64,000 nt of DNA, taken from NCBI RefSeq assembly GCF_963924675.1, contig NC_089221.1:89384998-89448997 (forward strand), in the 5' to 3' direction. This document shows, piece after piece, positions 36,626 through 49,930 of the stretch. Source of the DNA: Phocoena phocoena (taxonomy: Eukaryota; Chordata; Mammalia; Artiodactyla; Phocoenidae). The position numbers were made by a program, and so were the translations under genes. How positions within the stretch are numbered: the stretch's first letter is position 1; the number at the start of each line of letters is the position of its first letter. Under the pieces are notes generated by a model that saw only the letters and a list, made by a program, of their open reading frames with translations, made no database searches and was not told the DNA's origin.

Positions 36626-37289
36626 TGTATTATTCTCTTTAATTATCAAGAAAGTTTTCAAAAGTTGAAGCTTTGGTTGTGGGTGAGACCCTTAACTTTG
36701 AGAGAAGCCTAGTTCTTTTGGCCTTTCATTCAAATATTTTTTGAGTACCTATTCTGTGACACCCAAAAATATTACATAAACTAGCCCAAGGTTATGTGGG
36801 TCAAGCAGCAAAATTTAAATCCAGCTTTGATACCAAATTTTTGCTTTTAATCACTGTGCTATTTTGTCTGCCTGGAGTAGTTTTTGCCAGCCCCTGACCT
36901 CATACTTCCCAAATACTCTTTTCCAAACCCCTCAAAAAGGAATGTTGTTTAAATTTTGGTCAATAAATGTCTACAAAATTGCTACAAAGATACAATAAAC
37001 ACAGGACTTTCTGGTCTCATAATACAGATGGAGACACTTGATTCTAGTCCTGGTTTTGACTTTAACTTAGACTTGAACCAAAAACATCTTTGAACTTCTG
37101 GTGAAACAAGATTAGTTTTATGGTATCTCCCAGTTCTGAAATGTTATAACTATAACTATTTTTTAAAAGATTTTTCTCTAATTTTGCCTGTGGACATTTG
37201 GAAGTAGAATGCCTTTGCATATTATAATGTGTACTTTTATGAGATAGAACTTTTCCTGTGTTTTGATTATGGCAGCAGCAGCATATTTA
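36626..37289. other. Intron stretch, nothing recognised
   Basis: No repeat or exon recognised. Confidence 0.45.
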
Positions 37290-37545
37290 GAGAGGGTTAA
37301 CTAGTTATTGGGTGCTAGGAGCTTTGCTTAGTCCTTTTCATGCCACATTCAATCCTTACAGCAACCCTATTAGGCAGAACTATTATTATTCTGAATAGGC
37401 AGTACTATTATTATTCTCAATTTATAGAGAAAGAAATTGATGTACAGACAGTTAGGCAACTTGATATAGATTGCAAGTAGGAGAGCTAGGATTCAAATGC
37501 CCCCAGTCTGACTGTAGAATCTGTCCTCTTAACAACTGCTTATAT
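37290..37545 (-). mobile_element. MIR SINE, antisense
   Basis: Complement of MIR landmarks: 'tgggtgctaggagctttgct' at the left (tail end), 'caatttatagagaaagaaat' near 37419, and 'agctaggattcaaatgcccc' near 37485 (head). An 'actattattattct' block occurs twice (from about 37380 and from about 37404), a small duplication. Confidence 0.65.
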
Positions 37546-37589
37546 AGCCTTTGTTGTATAGTTTCTGTAATTTAAGTGACATAATAGGG

Positions 37590-37866
37590 GTTGGAAAATT
37601 ATGGCCCATGGGCCAAATCTGGCCTGCTGTCTATATTTGGGTGGCTTATGAGCTAAGAATTATTTTTACATGGTTGAAAAAAATCGAAAGAAGGACTACT
37701 TTGTGATATGTAAAATTTATATGAAATTCAGATTTCAGTGTCCATAATAAAGTTTTATTGGAACACAGGCTTCAGCCTAGTTGGGTAGGGGTGACAGATA
37801 CCATGTGACCCAGGAGCCTAAAATATTTCCTGTCCAGCCCTTTAGAGAAAAAAATGTGCCAGCCAA
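37590..37866 (+). mobile_element. hAT-Charlie-like non-autonomous DNA transposon
   Basis: The left end has 'attatggcccatgggccaaa'. The interior has 'ataaagttttattggaacac'. The right end has 'ctgtccagccctttagagaa' and 'tgtgccagcc', the imperfect complement of the left terminus. This matches a common mammalian hAT-type element that I cannot name exactly. Confidence 0.6.
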
Positions 37867-39934
37867 TATAATATTGCTGGTAATTTGTTATTTTAATCTT
37901 TTTATTGCTTTTATGGCAAAAACATTAAGCATGTCTTTTTAGGTAATATAGTTTCTTTTTCAAAAAGGCAGATTTTAAATATAGTTTTTAGATTTTTAAA
38001 AATTTATTTTTAATATTACATGCCAAAATAAACATTTGTCAGTAGTCAGGGAATGGTAATGAATGTTTAGGAAATTGTATAATTGAGAATTATATATGAA
38101 AATACATTTGTAGGCCTATTAGTAATAGTTTGTAAATTTTCATAGATTATCATAGCAACTTCATAATGCAATGTCTAAAAGTATATTGAATACTTTCTCT
38201 ATGTTTGAGGTAATTCTATGTAGTAGAATATCCCTTTTTTATCTTGATAACTTGTATTTAATTATTTATATTTGTGAAGATTGACATTCTTCATTGGTAT
38301 ACTTATTTACCCTTAGTGTGAAGAAAGTGATAATATTGTTTAAGTCTCAAGTGAAAATGTATTATTATTTGGTAAATGTAATAACTGTACTTGAACAGTC
38401 CAGTTAGCTAATCACGAATAGCCATCCCACACAGATTTCTCATTTAAATCTGTACCAAATGTCTTATTTAAGAGAACTACATGTTGCATTTCTGGTGAAA
38501 TTACATTCTTATATTTATCTGTCAGATGAATTTTAATAAACTGGTACATGCCTACTGAAGGGAGAAGTATGAAATTGTATCAGTAATAGGTCTCATCCAG
38601 ACTAGCCACATGAGATTTAATCCATGTACTTGTACATTTTTTTCTGTCCTGGTTTATATAAGTATCGTTAATGTAAAAGCAAAACTGGTTAAGAAAACAT
38701 TGTCTTTATACTCTTATGCATTCTGGTTAGTATTAGGCCAAATGATTAGCGTTGTATCTGTGCAACCTACTTTGTTTCATTTCTTTATCTCTCTTCAACA
38801 TGCATTTCAAAATAATGAGTTCTTTTTAATTTTTTACACCTAATATTATCTAAGTAACGATGCTTTTTGTTAAGGCTATAAGAATTTAAGGATAAACTCT
38901 ATAACCAAAGTTATTTCTAGCAGATTTGAATCTTTAAAAATACAGTTTTACTTAAACTTAGTTTTTCAAGAATCTTTACCAGTCAGATGATTCAGTGTGC
39001 TTGAGTACTTTGCTGGTTGAATTGATTTGCTAAGTATCCATTGGCTGGTGTAGTTTCTGTTATACATTTTACTCGTTCACTCTTGTGTAAAAGCTTTAAA
39101 ATAATGAGAAGTATGTATAACATGCCAGCCAGTATCTAATTTATGTATCTTGATTTTTCTTTAAAATCTTTTCCAGTATTATGGTATTTTTGTAATTCAA
39201 ATAAATGGACTTCTGAAGAATAATTTTTACAAGTAAACATGAGTAAATGGTAGAGCAAATATCTATATACATTAAATTGTAGAGACCCAGTTAAAATACC
39301 TTGTTCTGATACAGAGATTATTACTTTATGTAGTATCTTTGGAACTTTCTATCTCAGCAGACATTTAGAAAACTTTATTGCAATGAAAGATTTTAGAGCC
39401 AATTTCTCATGTTAACCTTTGCAAAATAATAATTATAATTTATCTTTATAATAACATAGTTATTAGCTTATATCAATGCATTAGGTACTATAATATAAGT
39501 TTAATTGAAGCCCAAGGTGGAATAACTTATTTTAAGCCAGAAAAGTAAATACGAATTTTCTTAAGTCAGAAAAAGAACTTTGGTATACTGAATTTCATAT
39601 TAGGAATTTGGACAAATTAGGGATAAGAAAAACACTTAAAACATCTACTTGAATTAAAACTTCCCATCCAAAGAGAGATGGGAAGTTGAAGATGACCAAG
39701 GAAAAGAATTTAAAAGAGTTATAGATAAGTAGGGCTAGGTTTAGTGTAGCGTCAGCCCTTGATTATCCACTTTCTAAGTTTTTTATGGAATCATTTCTCT
39801 TTGTCACATAGCTAAACACCATGGTGCTAAATGGAGATAACCCTATAAGACTCCATAGAAATGCATCAGTGAACTTGAGAATATGTGTATGTTTATTTCT
39901 GGACCACCTTTAAATGCTGATAAAGACATTACCC
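37867..39934. other. AT-rich intron, nothing recognised
   Basis: About 2 kb without a named repeat, tandem array or exon. The 77-codon frame at 38610-38843 lacks any recognised domain and has no splice context I trust. Confidence 0.4.
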
Positions 39935-40080
39935 ATGCCTCTATCTTGTTTCAGTCATTTACTAACTGTGCTTCAGTGTCCTCATCTTTAAAAAAGAGAA
40001 AATAATAGTACTTGTCTGATGAAGTTGTTTGTGAGGATTATGTGAGTTAATATATGTAGGGCCCTTTAAAAAAGTTTGTT
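39935..40080 (+). mobile_element. MIR SINE fragment
   Basis: MIR core 'cagtgtcctcatctttaaaa' near 39972, followed by 'gaggattatgtgagttaata'. Confidence 0.6.
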
Positions 40081-40565
40081 ATATATTCGCTTTGATTATA
40101 TTTACCTTAATCACCACCATCATTGTTATTATTCCATTAATGAGTATATTTAAACTTATCTTAATTTGTTTGTAATTCTTGTTTCAAAGACTTTGAATTT
40201 TAAAAATATATCCATATAAAACAGTTAAACATTTATCCTGCCTTTCCTATATGAACTGTATTACCAGATAATTGCTGATTAACCAAATAATTGATGAGGG
40301 AAAGCATCTTTTTATAGAAATATTCCAACTAATAAATGGGAAACAAGTGATAGAATTTGAAAAAATACCACCATTTTACAATACCCCATGATTTAGTGGA
40401 TGTAGACATTGATCATCAGTAGCAGCTAACATCACAAAAAGAGAGAACCAGACGTTGTCTAGCCTCTGATCCTAGCTGCCAGTTTGTAGAAAAGAGGACA
40501 GAGGTCATGTTGGACTGCCCCATAGTATGAAATCATCAAATTCACGCTGTGGAAAACTCTGAGTC
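40081..40565. other. Intron stretch, nothing recognised
   Basis: No feature seen. Confidence 0.45.
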
Positions 40566-40959
40566 AAATGGCTGGGTCTTTTTTTTTTTTTTTTTTAACA
40601 TCTTTACTGGAGTATAATTGCTTTACATTGTTGTGTTAGTTGCTGCTGTATAACAAAGTGAATCATCTATATGTATACATATATCCTCATATCCCCTCCC
40701 TCTTGCATCTCTCTCCCACCCTCCCTGTCCCACCCCTCTAGGTGGTCACAAAGCACTGAGCTGATCTCCCTGTGTTATGTGGCTGCTTCCCATTAGCTAT
40801 CTATTTGACATTTGGTAGTGTATATATGTCCATGCCACTGTCTCACTTCGTCTCAGCTTACCCTTCCCCCTCCCCGTGTCCTCAAGTCCATTCTCTACAT
40901 CTGCATCTTTATTCCTGTCCTGCCCCTAGGTTCTTCAGAACCAATTTTTTTTAGATTCC

Positions 40960-41010
<51 letters not shown>

Positions 41011-41095
41011 TAGCATACGATATTTGTTTTTCTCTTTCTGACTTACTTCACTCTGTATGACAGACCCTAGGTCCATCCAAAATGGCTGGGTCTTT
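40566..41095 (-). mobile_element. Young L1 3' end, antisense, with perfect target duplication
   Basis: Body 40582-41079. A T-run (40579-40597) is followed by the complement of the 3' UTR and polyadenylation region and, at about 41030-41079, of sequence just after ORF2. AAATGGCTGGGTCTTT at 40566-40581 recurs exactly at 41080-41095 (16 bases). The clean duplication and close match to the other young copies suggest a recent insertion. A (TA)n tract interrupts the 3' UTR. Confidence 0.92.
40969..41004. repeat. (TA)n microsatellite inside an L1 3' UTR
   Basis: About 18 TA units. The sister L1 at 1564-3894 has only a short stretch at the corresponding place, so this tract expanded after insertion or in the source element. 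Confidence 0.95.
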
Positions 41096-41649
41096 AAACA
41101 GCTGAATTGTAAGGAAAATATAGGGATGGAGAGGGAACTTATTGATTAAAAGATGCTTAAAGATACATTAAATACAATTTAAAAAATGTTCAAAACTAAA
41201 AGTATAGTGTCTAGGGATGCACACAAAAAACTAAAAATAATGCAACTGAGTGATTTACTGTGGAAGGCATGATAGTGGTAACCTTGGAGGAAGGGATATA
41301 GGTGGCTGTGACTGGGACCTGTCTGTCACCTGGAGGCCTTCTGCAGTATTTGGCAAAGTTCTGTTTCTTGAACTGGGTGGTGATTACGAGGACATTTACC
41401 TTGATTTATATATTTCTTGTGTTTGATTTTCTGAATCAGTTTTTGTAATGATAAAAAAGGTAAGATACTTTAACTATTCTAATTAAAATATTTGGCAACA
41501 GTCTCTCCTCTGTCCACCAAATCTAACTTATGGAGTAAAATTGATTTGGAAAATGTTTTCATTGATTCACCAAACTTTATGTATATGTGTTAGTACGTGT
41601 TTTGCATATCTATACTCCACTGTGTGTGTACTTTATGACAGGCATTCTG
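41096..41649 (+). other. Intron with possible old L1 3' end
   Basis: Bases 41230-41460 resemble an old L1ME-type 3' UTR in sense ('aactgggtggtgattacgag' near 41373). The rest is unassigned. Confidence 0.35.
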
Positions 41650-42060
41650 ATGATCTATTGCTATGTAACAGATCACTGCAAAACTTAAAGGCTTAAAACA
41701 ACCAATTATTCATTTGCTCATGAATCTCTGTTTGGGAAGAGTTCAGTGTGGAAGGCTTATCTCTGTTCCACGTATCATAAACTGTAACAGTTGGACTAGA
41801 GGCATTAGGATCCACTTCCTAAGTGGTTCACCCACATGACTTGCAGTTTGGGTGCTGCTGGCTGCAAGTTCAACTGAGCTCTTGTTTATCTTCTTGTAGA
41901 TCTGTCTCTGGGTTGCTTGATGTTTGTTACAGCTTGAGGTGCCTAGGTTCAAGAGTATATGTTCTAAGAAAACCAGAAGGAAGCTGATTGTATGACCTAG
42001 CCTCAGAATTCATGTAGTGTCCCTTTCACCATTGTCACATACTCCCCCAAAATCAAGTGG
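41650..42060 (-). mobile_element. Old LTR-like dispersed repeat, antisense
   Basis: Starts 'tctattgctatgtaacagat' and 'ggcttaaaacaaccaatta', passes 'tctctgttccacgtatcat', and ends near 'catactcccccaaaatcaag'. This is a familiar mammalian repeat, of LTR type as far as I recall. The subfamily is not assigned. Confidence 0.45.
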
Positions 42061-42139
42061 AGAGAACATATGCCCCACTTCTCAGTGAAAGAAGAGTCAG
42101 AGTCTTTATGGTAAGAAGGGCATGTGTGATGGAGATATT

Positions 42140-43425
42140 GTTGAGGCCATTTTGGAGAGTGCGGTATGCCACACGCACTGTCTCAGCTTTGTATACAAAG
42201 CTGAATGAGATAAAGTCCTTGTCCGCAAGGAGCTCACAGTTCCTTGAAGTTTACAGATAACAGTGAAGTTAACAGATAATTATAACAAGAATGTGATGAG
42301 AGTAAAGCTTGGGTACTGTCAGAGAACATAAAAAGAATACTCTTGATTTAGAGTGCCAGATCTCGGGGTAAAAGTCTGCTTTGGGCCTGAAGAAGGAATA
42401 AGAGGTGGACAGGGCAAAAAAAAAGAAAAATATTGGAATAGTATTTCAGGAAAAGGAAGAAGCATCATGTATCACTTAAGTAAAAGAAAATATGGTGCAT
42501 TCTAAATCTTCAGTCTTTATATATGACCATATTATAGGTATGAAAAGTTAAGTGGAGAGAGATGGGATTGAATAAGTATGTAGGAGCTATATTATAGAAA
42601 AAACTTTTTGTGTGAATTGGGATTTTATTGTGAACTTAGTGGGGGAGCCATTCAAGATAGTAAGCAGCAGAGTGAAATGATCTGATTTACTTTTTTACAA
42701 AGGCCACTCTGGGGGCTTTATAGAGAATAGGAGCAAAGAACAATCGAGGGCAGTAATGCTGGTGCCTGAACTGAAGTCACATCAGGGAGTCCTGAAAGAA
42801 AGGGGCTGATTTTAGAGATATTTTACAAACTTTCGAATTTGGTGACTGATTGGATATGGATATGAGGGAGAAGGAATACCAAGATTGACCTCCAGATTTC
42901 TGCCTTCGGAATTCTGTAGTTGTTGGCGCTAGCCACGAAAGAAAGGTTCATAGGAATAGAAGCAGATTGAACTGGGGGAAGAATGATGAGTTCTAGTTGG
43001 AGGTCTGGCCTAGAGATGTAGCCTTTGGGCATCATCAGCATGCAGATGATAATTGAAGTGATACAGATAAATGTGTTTGATTTTGCGGGGGGGGCAAGAG
43101 AGGAGCGCCAAGGATGGTAATGTTGGGTGCCTGACATTTAAGGGGCCGGCAAAGAAAAAGGATGTTGTAAGGGAGAATGAAGTGGAACAACCAGACAGAT
43201 AGGAGGAAAACCAAGAGGCAGTGATGTTACTGAAGCCTAGGGAAAAGAGGGGAGTCGTCAACAGGGAAACGTTCTGTGGAAAGTCAAAGTACCCAATGGG
43301 TTTGGCAACATTGAGATCATGTGGGAGAGCAAATTAAAATTTCAGTGACACGAGAAGCAAGTGGATAACAAGGAATAAGCAGAGACGGTTATATAGTTGA
43401 TTTTTTTTTTTTTTCTATCAGCACT
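42140..43425 (-). mobile_element. L2 LINE, antisense, long
   Basis: Over 1 kb of antisense L2 text: 'aaggagctcacagttccttg' near 42226, 'gggggagccattcaagatag' at 42641, 'tctgatttacttttttacaa' near 42680, 'gcatcatcagcatgcagatg' at 43028, and 'gataggaggaaaaccaagag' at 43199. The order matches the L2 copy at 7656-8815. Open frames at 42823-43261 on the minus strand are decayed L2 sequence or chance, not a host gene. Confidence 0.65.
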
Positions 43426-45925
43426 TTCAGGTGGCTAAGTTTCAGAGGGAAGGAAAAGTTAGGATAATGATCTGTGGAAAATAAAGTATATTTTAGTTGG
43501 ACCTCTATCCCAATGTTGAGATTGATCATTGTGGGTGTCAGTGGTCTTTCATCCATTGATAGAGTACTTCCTAATTATCTGCTGTTCTTGTATAATCTTC
43601 CTCCATTAACTCATCTGCTTTATTTTATCATGTGAAGCAGAAAGAAAGTAGGCTAAGGTACTTATGATAATGCTTTCATATTGTATCTGGTAGTTTTTTT
43701 TGTTTGTTTTATTTTTTAATGAGAGGAAAATTCCAGACTCCTTTTTAAGATCAAAAAAAAATTTTTTTTTGGTGAGATAATCTTTTTTCTTTATCCTTTG
43801 ATAAAAAGGATTATTATTTAATTAAGCTTCATCCTTTATTGAATTGCTGTTTCTCCTGGTATTATTTCAAATAAAAATATTATGTATCTGTCAGTCAGTT
43901 CCATAGATATTATACTACAATTTGAGTAGTACCGATAAAAGATTAGGTTTTTACTTGGAATAAAGTATAGCTATGCAACGGTATTCTGAATTAGAAATAT
44001 TACAGACTAATCGTATAATTTCAATGACTTCTATGGCCAAGGAAATCATTGATATTTTTGTCTTACTTTTTCTAATCTTCAATATAATGCCTGTCTTCTT
44101 TCAGCTTCATATCCATTAGATATAAAGTTCTTTATGCTCTTCGAATTTTAAATGTGAATTGTGAGCTTATCATGACTTAAGCAGGGGTGGGGGTGAAATG
44201 CTTTCATTTTTTGTCTTCTGAGAATTTTGTCTTCTGAGAATCTCTGAATATGGCTAAATAGTCTTTTGAGGCTCTGGAAAAATTTTTGCTGTGTCTAAGG
44301 CCATGAAAGTATGATTAGAATCAAATGCCCTACACCTATATAGTAGTATTCTAATTCTCTTGGATATGTAAAAATGAAACAAAACAAAATAACTGCTGAG
44401 CTTGCTATGTACCTTTGAGCATAGCTATTTGTGTTAAATAGACCTAGATTGGCTGTAAACCACTTCCTCTTTTCCTTACCCATCCTGAGAAGTTGTGAAT
44501 CCATCTGATTGCTATCAGACATTACAAATATTTGTATCAGCTTTCCTTCCCCTTTATAAGAAAATTTTCTTCTGTATAAACTTTTCTGAATCTCAGATAA
44601 AACACATTGAAGCCACTTGTAAGGTAGGAAGTTAATGCTTGGCAAGGAGAAAATATTTCCAATGTGTATCTTGAAACAGAAGAGTTAGCTTGCCTAAGGA
44701 ATGAAGACAGTGAAGAACAATCATGGTGCCTTTAAAAGCTGTGCTTTCTAAAAAGTGTAGGTCAGGCAAACCTAGGGAAGTTTAGTCAAGACATTTGACA
44801 TTCCCTTTGGCCATTATTTTAATAAAATATAGCCTCTCAGTTTTTAGGGTTGCCACTCCAATTGAACAAATCACTTCTTAACTCTAGTTATATATTGAAA
44901 TAGAAAGTATATAATCAAAGCCAAAAAGAATGTTGTGGGGTAAAAAATCCATCAGGAATAAAAATTTAAACACCATGTATAACCTTTCAGGTACTTTTAT
45001 TAGAATCTTCATGAAATTTTGCTCTGAGTGAGATAACTACAGGAAACCTTCCTGGAAAGACCTTATTTTGAGGTTCAGTCATCTCTGTACTCAGAGAGCT
45101 ATGCAGAGTTTTTACCTCAAACTGATGGATGAAAATATGATTAGTGTTTCTGGGCTATACTTTCTTTGTTATTATATTTTCTATGTGCATTTACAATAGG
45201 TATAAATTAAGGTTTCCTCTATAAGGACAGAGATAGACAACGCTAGTTATAAAATCTCTGGAGAACTCAGTAGGAACAAGGGGATTTAGGGAAGTTTCAA
45301 ATTCTCATTATCTCTAAACTTTTTCTCCCATGTAATAATTTTGCTTAATAAAAAATATAATTTTAAATATTTAGAATTATTGTACTATTATTGTACCTTT
45401 AATAATTTTGTGAAACCATTGATATGGTTACTTGATGAATACCCACTCTAAATTTTCAGCTGCAAAATTGTAGTTTGGACGATGACACCTAATCAGAGTT
45501 CTTCCTGATAGTAAGTATGATATTTGGAGTTACATATTGACTGTTCTAGGCCAGTATGCTCTTCATCACTTATTGATTCTGCTCTGCTTGTTGCCTAATG
45601 ATGAAATAGTGAATGAATTTATGAAAATACCAGTATATGCAATGGATGCTTTATTAATTTAAACAGATTAGTGCCTATTGTATAGGAATAGAGACCTGGT
45701 CCTGAGATTTCTAGCTTACGTAGATAATTCTTTTAGGGATTTTTTTTTTTTTTTTGTAAAGAGCAAGCAGTAGCTGGAGCAGGATGTGTGATAAAGGGAA
45801 AGGTTCATCCTTTCTTCTCTTCATTTCTCTCCCACCTCCTTTCTCTTACTTGTTTTCCTATGAGAGCAACTTAAATATAAAAGCTGATGGGACAGTACAT
45901 CAAAGAGAAATCTATTAGGTTTTTT
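43426..45925. other. Intron, nothing recognised
   Basis: About 2.5 kb of AT-rich sequence. The 116-codon minus-strand frame at 44295-44645 has no domain I recognise and no repeat match. I do not support it as a gene. Confidence 0.4.
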
Positions 45926-46620
45926 TTAAGGTGTAAAGTCCTTGGGAGGACAGGAAGGGATGAGGTACAAGTAGAGTGGTCACCCTTGGTGGGAGAGAGA
46001 CAGCTTCATGTTTCCATGGGAAGAGAAGGAATGGATTTGTAGGTTTGAAAAGGGAAGTTGAAGGAGTTGCTGGCTTGTAGCTTCCTTCTAAAGAAGCTGT
46101 AGAGGGTAGAACAAGGTGGTTTTAGACACGAGAAAGGTAAGAAAGGTTTGAAATGGTTGACAACGGCAGTGGGAGAGTTAAGAAGTGAGTTGGCCAGAGA
46201 AATTTCATAGTATGTCAGATATTTAGGGCTCTTTTGAAGTAATAATCATGTGATTCTTCCCAGCAGTGGTGAGTTGCTGAATGCAGAAAGTTGATTCGAT
46301 CCACCATTAGGGTTTGCTGCCTGGGGACAACAAAGAGACAGGAGAGCAAGGGAATTTAGAATATTGGCAAAAGTGTCAATGAAATGATGTGTCATGGCAT
46401 CTCAGTTAGAAAAAGAAGAGAAGAAATGAGAAGGTGATTGATTGGGAGAGATTAGGAGACTCAGAGCCTTAGGGTTTCAGTGATGTTGGAAAATGGTTGC
46501 AGTGGAACTGGTGAAAGCAAACCAATGGGGTAGGTGCTTGTGGCCAGAAAGAGAGGAGCTGGAATTAGTTAATTTGGAGCTGTTACATGTGAAGATAATG
46601 TCCAAGAAAAAGCCGTGACT
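45926..46620 (-). other. Possible upstream part of an antisense L2
   Basis: G/A-rich sequence with text such as 'gggaagagaaggaatggatt' that has the flavour of the upstream half of antisense L2. It is too diverged for me to be sure. Confidence 0.3.
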
Positions 46621-48240
46621 GATGTAAAGTGGAGGAGAATGTTTTCCCTCCTACTGCCTCATAATGAAAGCCTCATGACAGCATTTCTTGAAGTGAATTT
46701 TGCAGAATAATATTTCTTCCAAAAGAAGAGTGCATGTACTAATGCATTATTGAGGCTCTGAGACATGTTGCATTTAAGAAATCTGTTTAAATTTGTTTAA
46801 CTGAGCAGTTCTAAAATCTGTGGAATTACTGAAACTTTTGTAATATAACATCTATTAATAACCATCTAAACTAGGGTTTTCACCAACATGTTGAGCAGTT
46901 ATTTTGTGTGTCATGTGCTGAAACTGTTAAATAATGGGAATAAGTAAGAGTAATCATCACAACATAGTGTTTATTTTGCAAATAATTTTTACATTTATGT
47001 TAATGTATTTCAATATTAAAATATTTATTCTCCTGTTGAAAGTAAATATGTGTCCAAAACATTAAAAATGTTAGTGCATTATTTTGGTAGTGACAATTGT
47101 GATATTTGTAATCGTTTATTAGAAATCTTCAGTTACTCATGGATATTCTAGGAAGGCCTGCTGTATTCATTCTATGTAGCAGTCAAGTAAGGCAGATTAG
47201 TTAAAGCAAAAAAGAGAGTTTATCCACTCACATAACTAGATATATCTGGAAATTCAAACCATGTCATCAAGAATTTGTCTGTCTTCATTTCTCACCTTTT
47301 ATCTATTAACTTCATTCTCAGGCAGGTGGTACCAGCAATCCCATAGTGTGGAAGTTTCTCTTAGAAAGGGGTTGAGGGTGAGACAAATGCTTAGAACCTA
47401 ACTGACTTCTTTCTAAAACAGGTTTCCCAGTTGGATTTTATTTGCTGTTAATGGAAGCGTAACATTATAAGCGCCACATTCCTTTCTTTAAAATTTATTC
47501 TTTTTGTTATTTAAGTCATGATTTTCTTTTGGGTCCTGCAGTTGCTGATTCCATTCTAATAAAGTCTTGACTGAGGCCTTGAAACTTGAAATGTTCTCAG
47601 TTATTAGTTCCAGTAACAAAAGGAGCTCTGAACAGATAAGAGGATTATTGATACATGTGCAGTATGAAAATATCAAACAGTAAAACCGTTCATGAAACTT
47701 CTTAGATAAAGTTGGAAACTTAAAATGTTTACAGAAATGAAATATGTACATAGTAGTCTTTATAGTGTCCTTGTGAGGTCCTCTGCAGAAAATATAAAAC
47801 CAATAAACTTCATCTCCCCTGCCCCCCAAGAGCAATCAACAAAAGAAAACAAACAAAAAACCAAAAAACAAGAAAACCAAAACAGAATAACAAGCAAAAT
47901 TTTTGTGATGTCTGGAGTTTAACCCTTTAAATAATCTTCTGAGGAACATAGTCTTTAAAGGCCTGTTGTGATAATTGACTGCTTTAGAAAATGGTAGTTA
48001 AATTCAAATCTGTAACTTTTGATAAATTAATGGCTTCTTTGTCATACTGAAGACCCTTAAATTGTGTCTTTTTATTTTCTTGGTTTGTGAATAAAGGTAA
48101 ATAAAATTATGATGGGTGGGTTACTTGTCTTAATAAAATACATATGATGCTGCATCCTGTTTTAATATAGAAAGTCATAAGAGATGTTCATTCTTACCTC
48201 ATAACCAAAATAAGGAGGATAAAGTACAAAATAATAGTTA
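46621..48240. other. Intron, nothing recognised
   Basis: No repeat or exon recognised. A minus-strand 115-codon frame at 47488-47835 has low-complexity Asn/Lys content and no domain. Confidence 0.4.
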
Positions 48241-48807
48241 AAAAAAATACTCATCAGGGATCTGAGGACAGAAAGAAACCTAAATGAACCAAAGTCCAGA
48301 AAGTGGCAAGCCTTTCATAGGAAACAAAAACAAAACCAAAAAACAAACAAACAAAAAACCTGTGACTACTTCCATCCTTGGTGGAACTGTGTGATAAGAG
48401 GAAACTTTCATCGAAGGGAATAAGAAGTCAACTCAACAAGCTTTTAACAAGCTTGTAAGAACAGTGTGTAGGCTGGTGTGACAGATTAGAATCTGGAGGA
48501 GCCCTCCGCACAGAATGAGGCAGCATCCACTCACCAGCATTTACTCAAGGGTCTTCACCAAGTGGAGCAGAGAATCAGAGAAGGAGACTTGAGAAAGATA
48601 CTCCAAATGAAGTTCTCCCTGCACCAAAAAGGTGGTACACTGTTGTTGGGGGGTGGGTGGTGTTTGAGGCTTTTGGACAGGAGGACTGAGCACTCTGGAT
48701 TTTCACCAACAGAAGAAAATACGAAATCCCTCCCAAGTTGATTCTCTTCAGGGAATTCTGGGTCTTCACAGAGTACAGGGCAATGGTTTTCCAAAGGCTA
48801 GGAAGGA

Positions 48808-48843
48808 GGGTAGAAAGTTATCTTAGGGTAGAAAGTTATCTTA
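48808..48843. repeat. Perfect 18-bp tandem duplication
   Basis: GGGTAGAAAGTTATCTTA occurs at 48808-48825 and again at 48826-48843. Confidence 0.95.
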
Positions 48844-48859
48844 GATACATAAAGTAGTG

Positions 48860-49930
48860 GGTGAGCCTGGAGAGTAAAGAGAACTCCCTAGTGCCCGCCT
48901 ATCCCACACCCCGCCCAAAAAAGAGGGTGCTGGAATCTTGCCAGGGCTCAGATTCCATTCCTAGCTGAAGAAAAACTCTTGATCTAGCCCAAAATATTTG
49001 AAGCTGGTGGTGAACTAATTCAAACCAGAGCAGCAGCAGAGGCAAGGCCCAACTTATTAACTACAGCCCCAATTCTAGCAGCCTGACAGAAAAAAGGAGT
49101 ATGTGTTCCTCTTTCTTGAGGTAAATATTATTGAATTCAGATTCTACTGTTTTTTTATACAAACCATCTGGCACACAATCAAAGATTATATGGTCCACTA
49201 AAAAATAAGAAATGTGACCCACAGCTAAGAAAATAAGCAGACTCAGAGATGGCCCAGGTATTGGAATTATCAATGTCTTTAATGTAGCTTTTACAAAAAT
49301 ACTAAGGGATCTAATAGAAAAGATAGACAATGTATATGAAAAGATGGAGAAGTTCAGCAGCAATGTGAATGCTATAAAAAATAGAAATTCTAGAATGAAA
49401 AATATAGTATCAGCGCTGAGCAATTCATTAGATGTACTTGTCAGTAGACTGGACACAGCGAGGAAAATTATAGTGAGCTTTGAAGACAGGTTGACAGAAA
49501 GTATTCACAAAGAAGCAAAAAGAGAAAAATAGGTAATAGAGTGTTTGAGATCATGAGGTAATATCAAAAGGGCTAACATACATGTAATTAGAATCTAAGG
49601 AAGAAAGGAGAGAGGGAGGTGGGAGTAGAAACATATTTGAAGAGACAATGGTTGTTTTCCAACATTTTCAACCCACAGGTCCAGGAAATTTAACAGATCC
49701 CAAGCAGGATAATTAAAAGAAAAAAAATTACATGTACTTATTTCCTAGTTGATTATAAAAGCAGTGAGAGAAAAAAGAAACATTATGTATAGGGGAGTAA
49801 TGACATGAATTCTAGCTGACTTCGTACCAGAAGCAATGGAGACCAGAAGACAAAGTGCTGGAAGAAAAAAAAAAGCCATCGACTTTTAATTCTATATCCT
49901 GTGAAAATATCCTTAAAAAAATAAAGGCAA
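48860..49930 (+). mobile_element. HAL1-type element (half-L1) with ORF1 remnant
   Basis: The frame at 49344-49532 encodes a peptide with an ORF1-like coiled coil (FSSNVNAIKNRNSRMKN, then SRLDTARK and EDRL), typical of HAL1, a LINE that has an ORF1 but no ORF2. Upstream A/G-rich sequence from about 48860 and downstream text around 49680 ('ccacaggtccaggaaattta') fit the same element. ORF1 is broken elsewhere. The minus-strand 131-codon frame at 49061-49456 is its shadow. The left edge is uncertain. Confidence 0.6.

Noticed and set aside
44295..44645. 116-codon minus-strand frame
   Set aside because: No recognisable domain, no splice context and no neighbours supporting a gene. Left as unsupported.
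49061..49456. 131-codon minus-strand frame
   Set aside because: Antisense shadow of the HAL1 ORF1 region.
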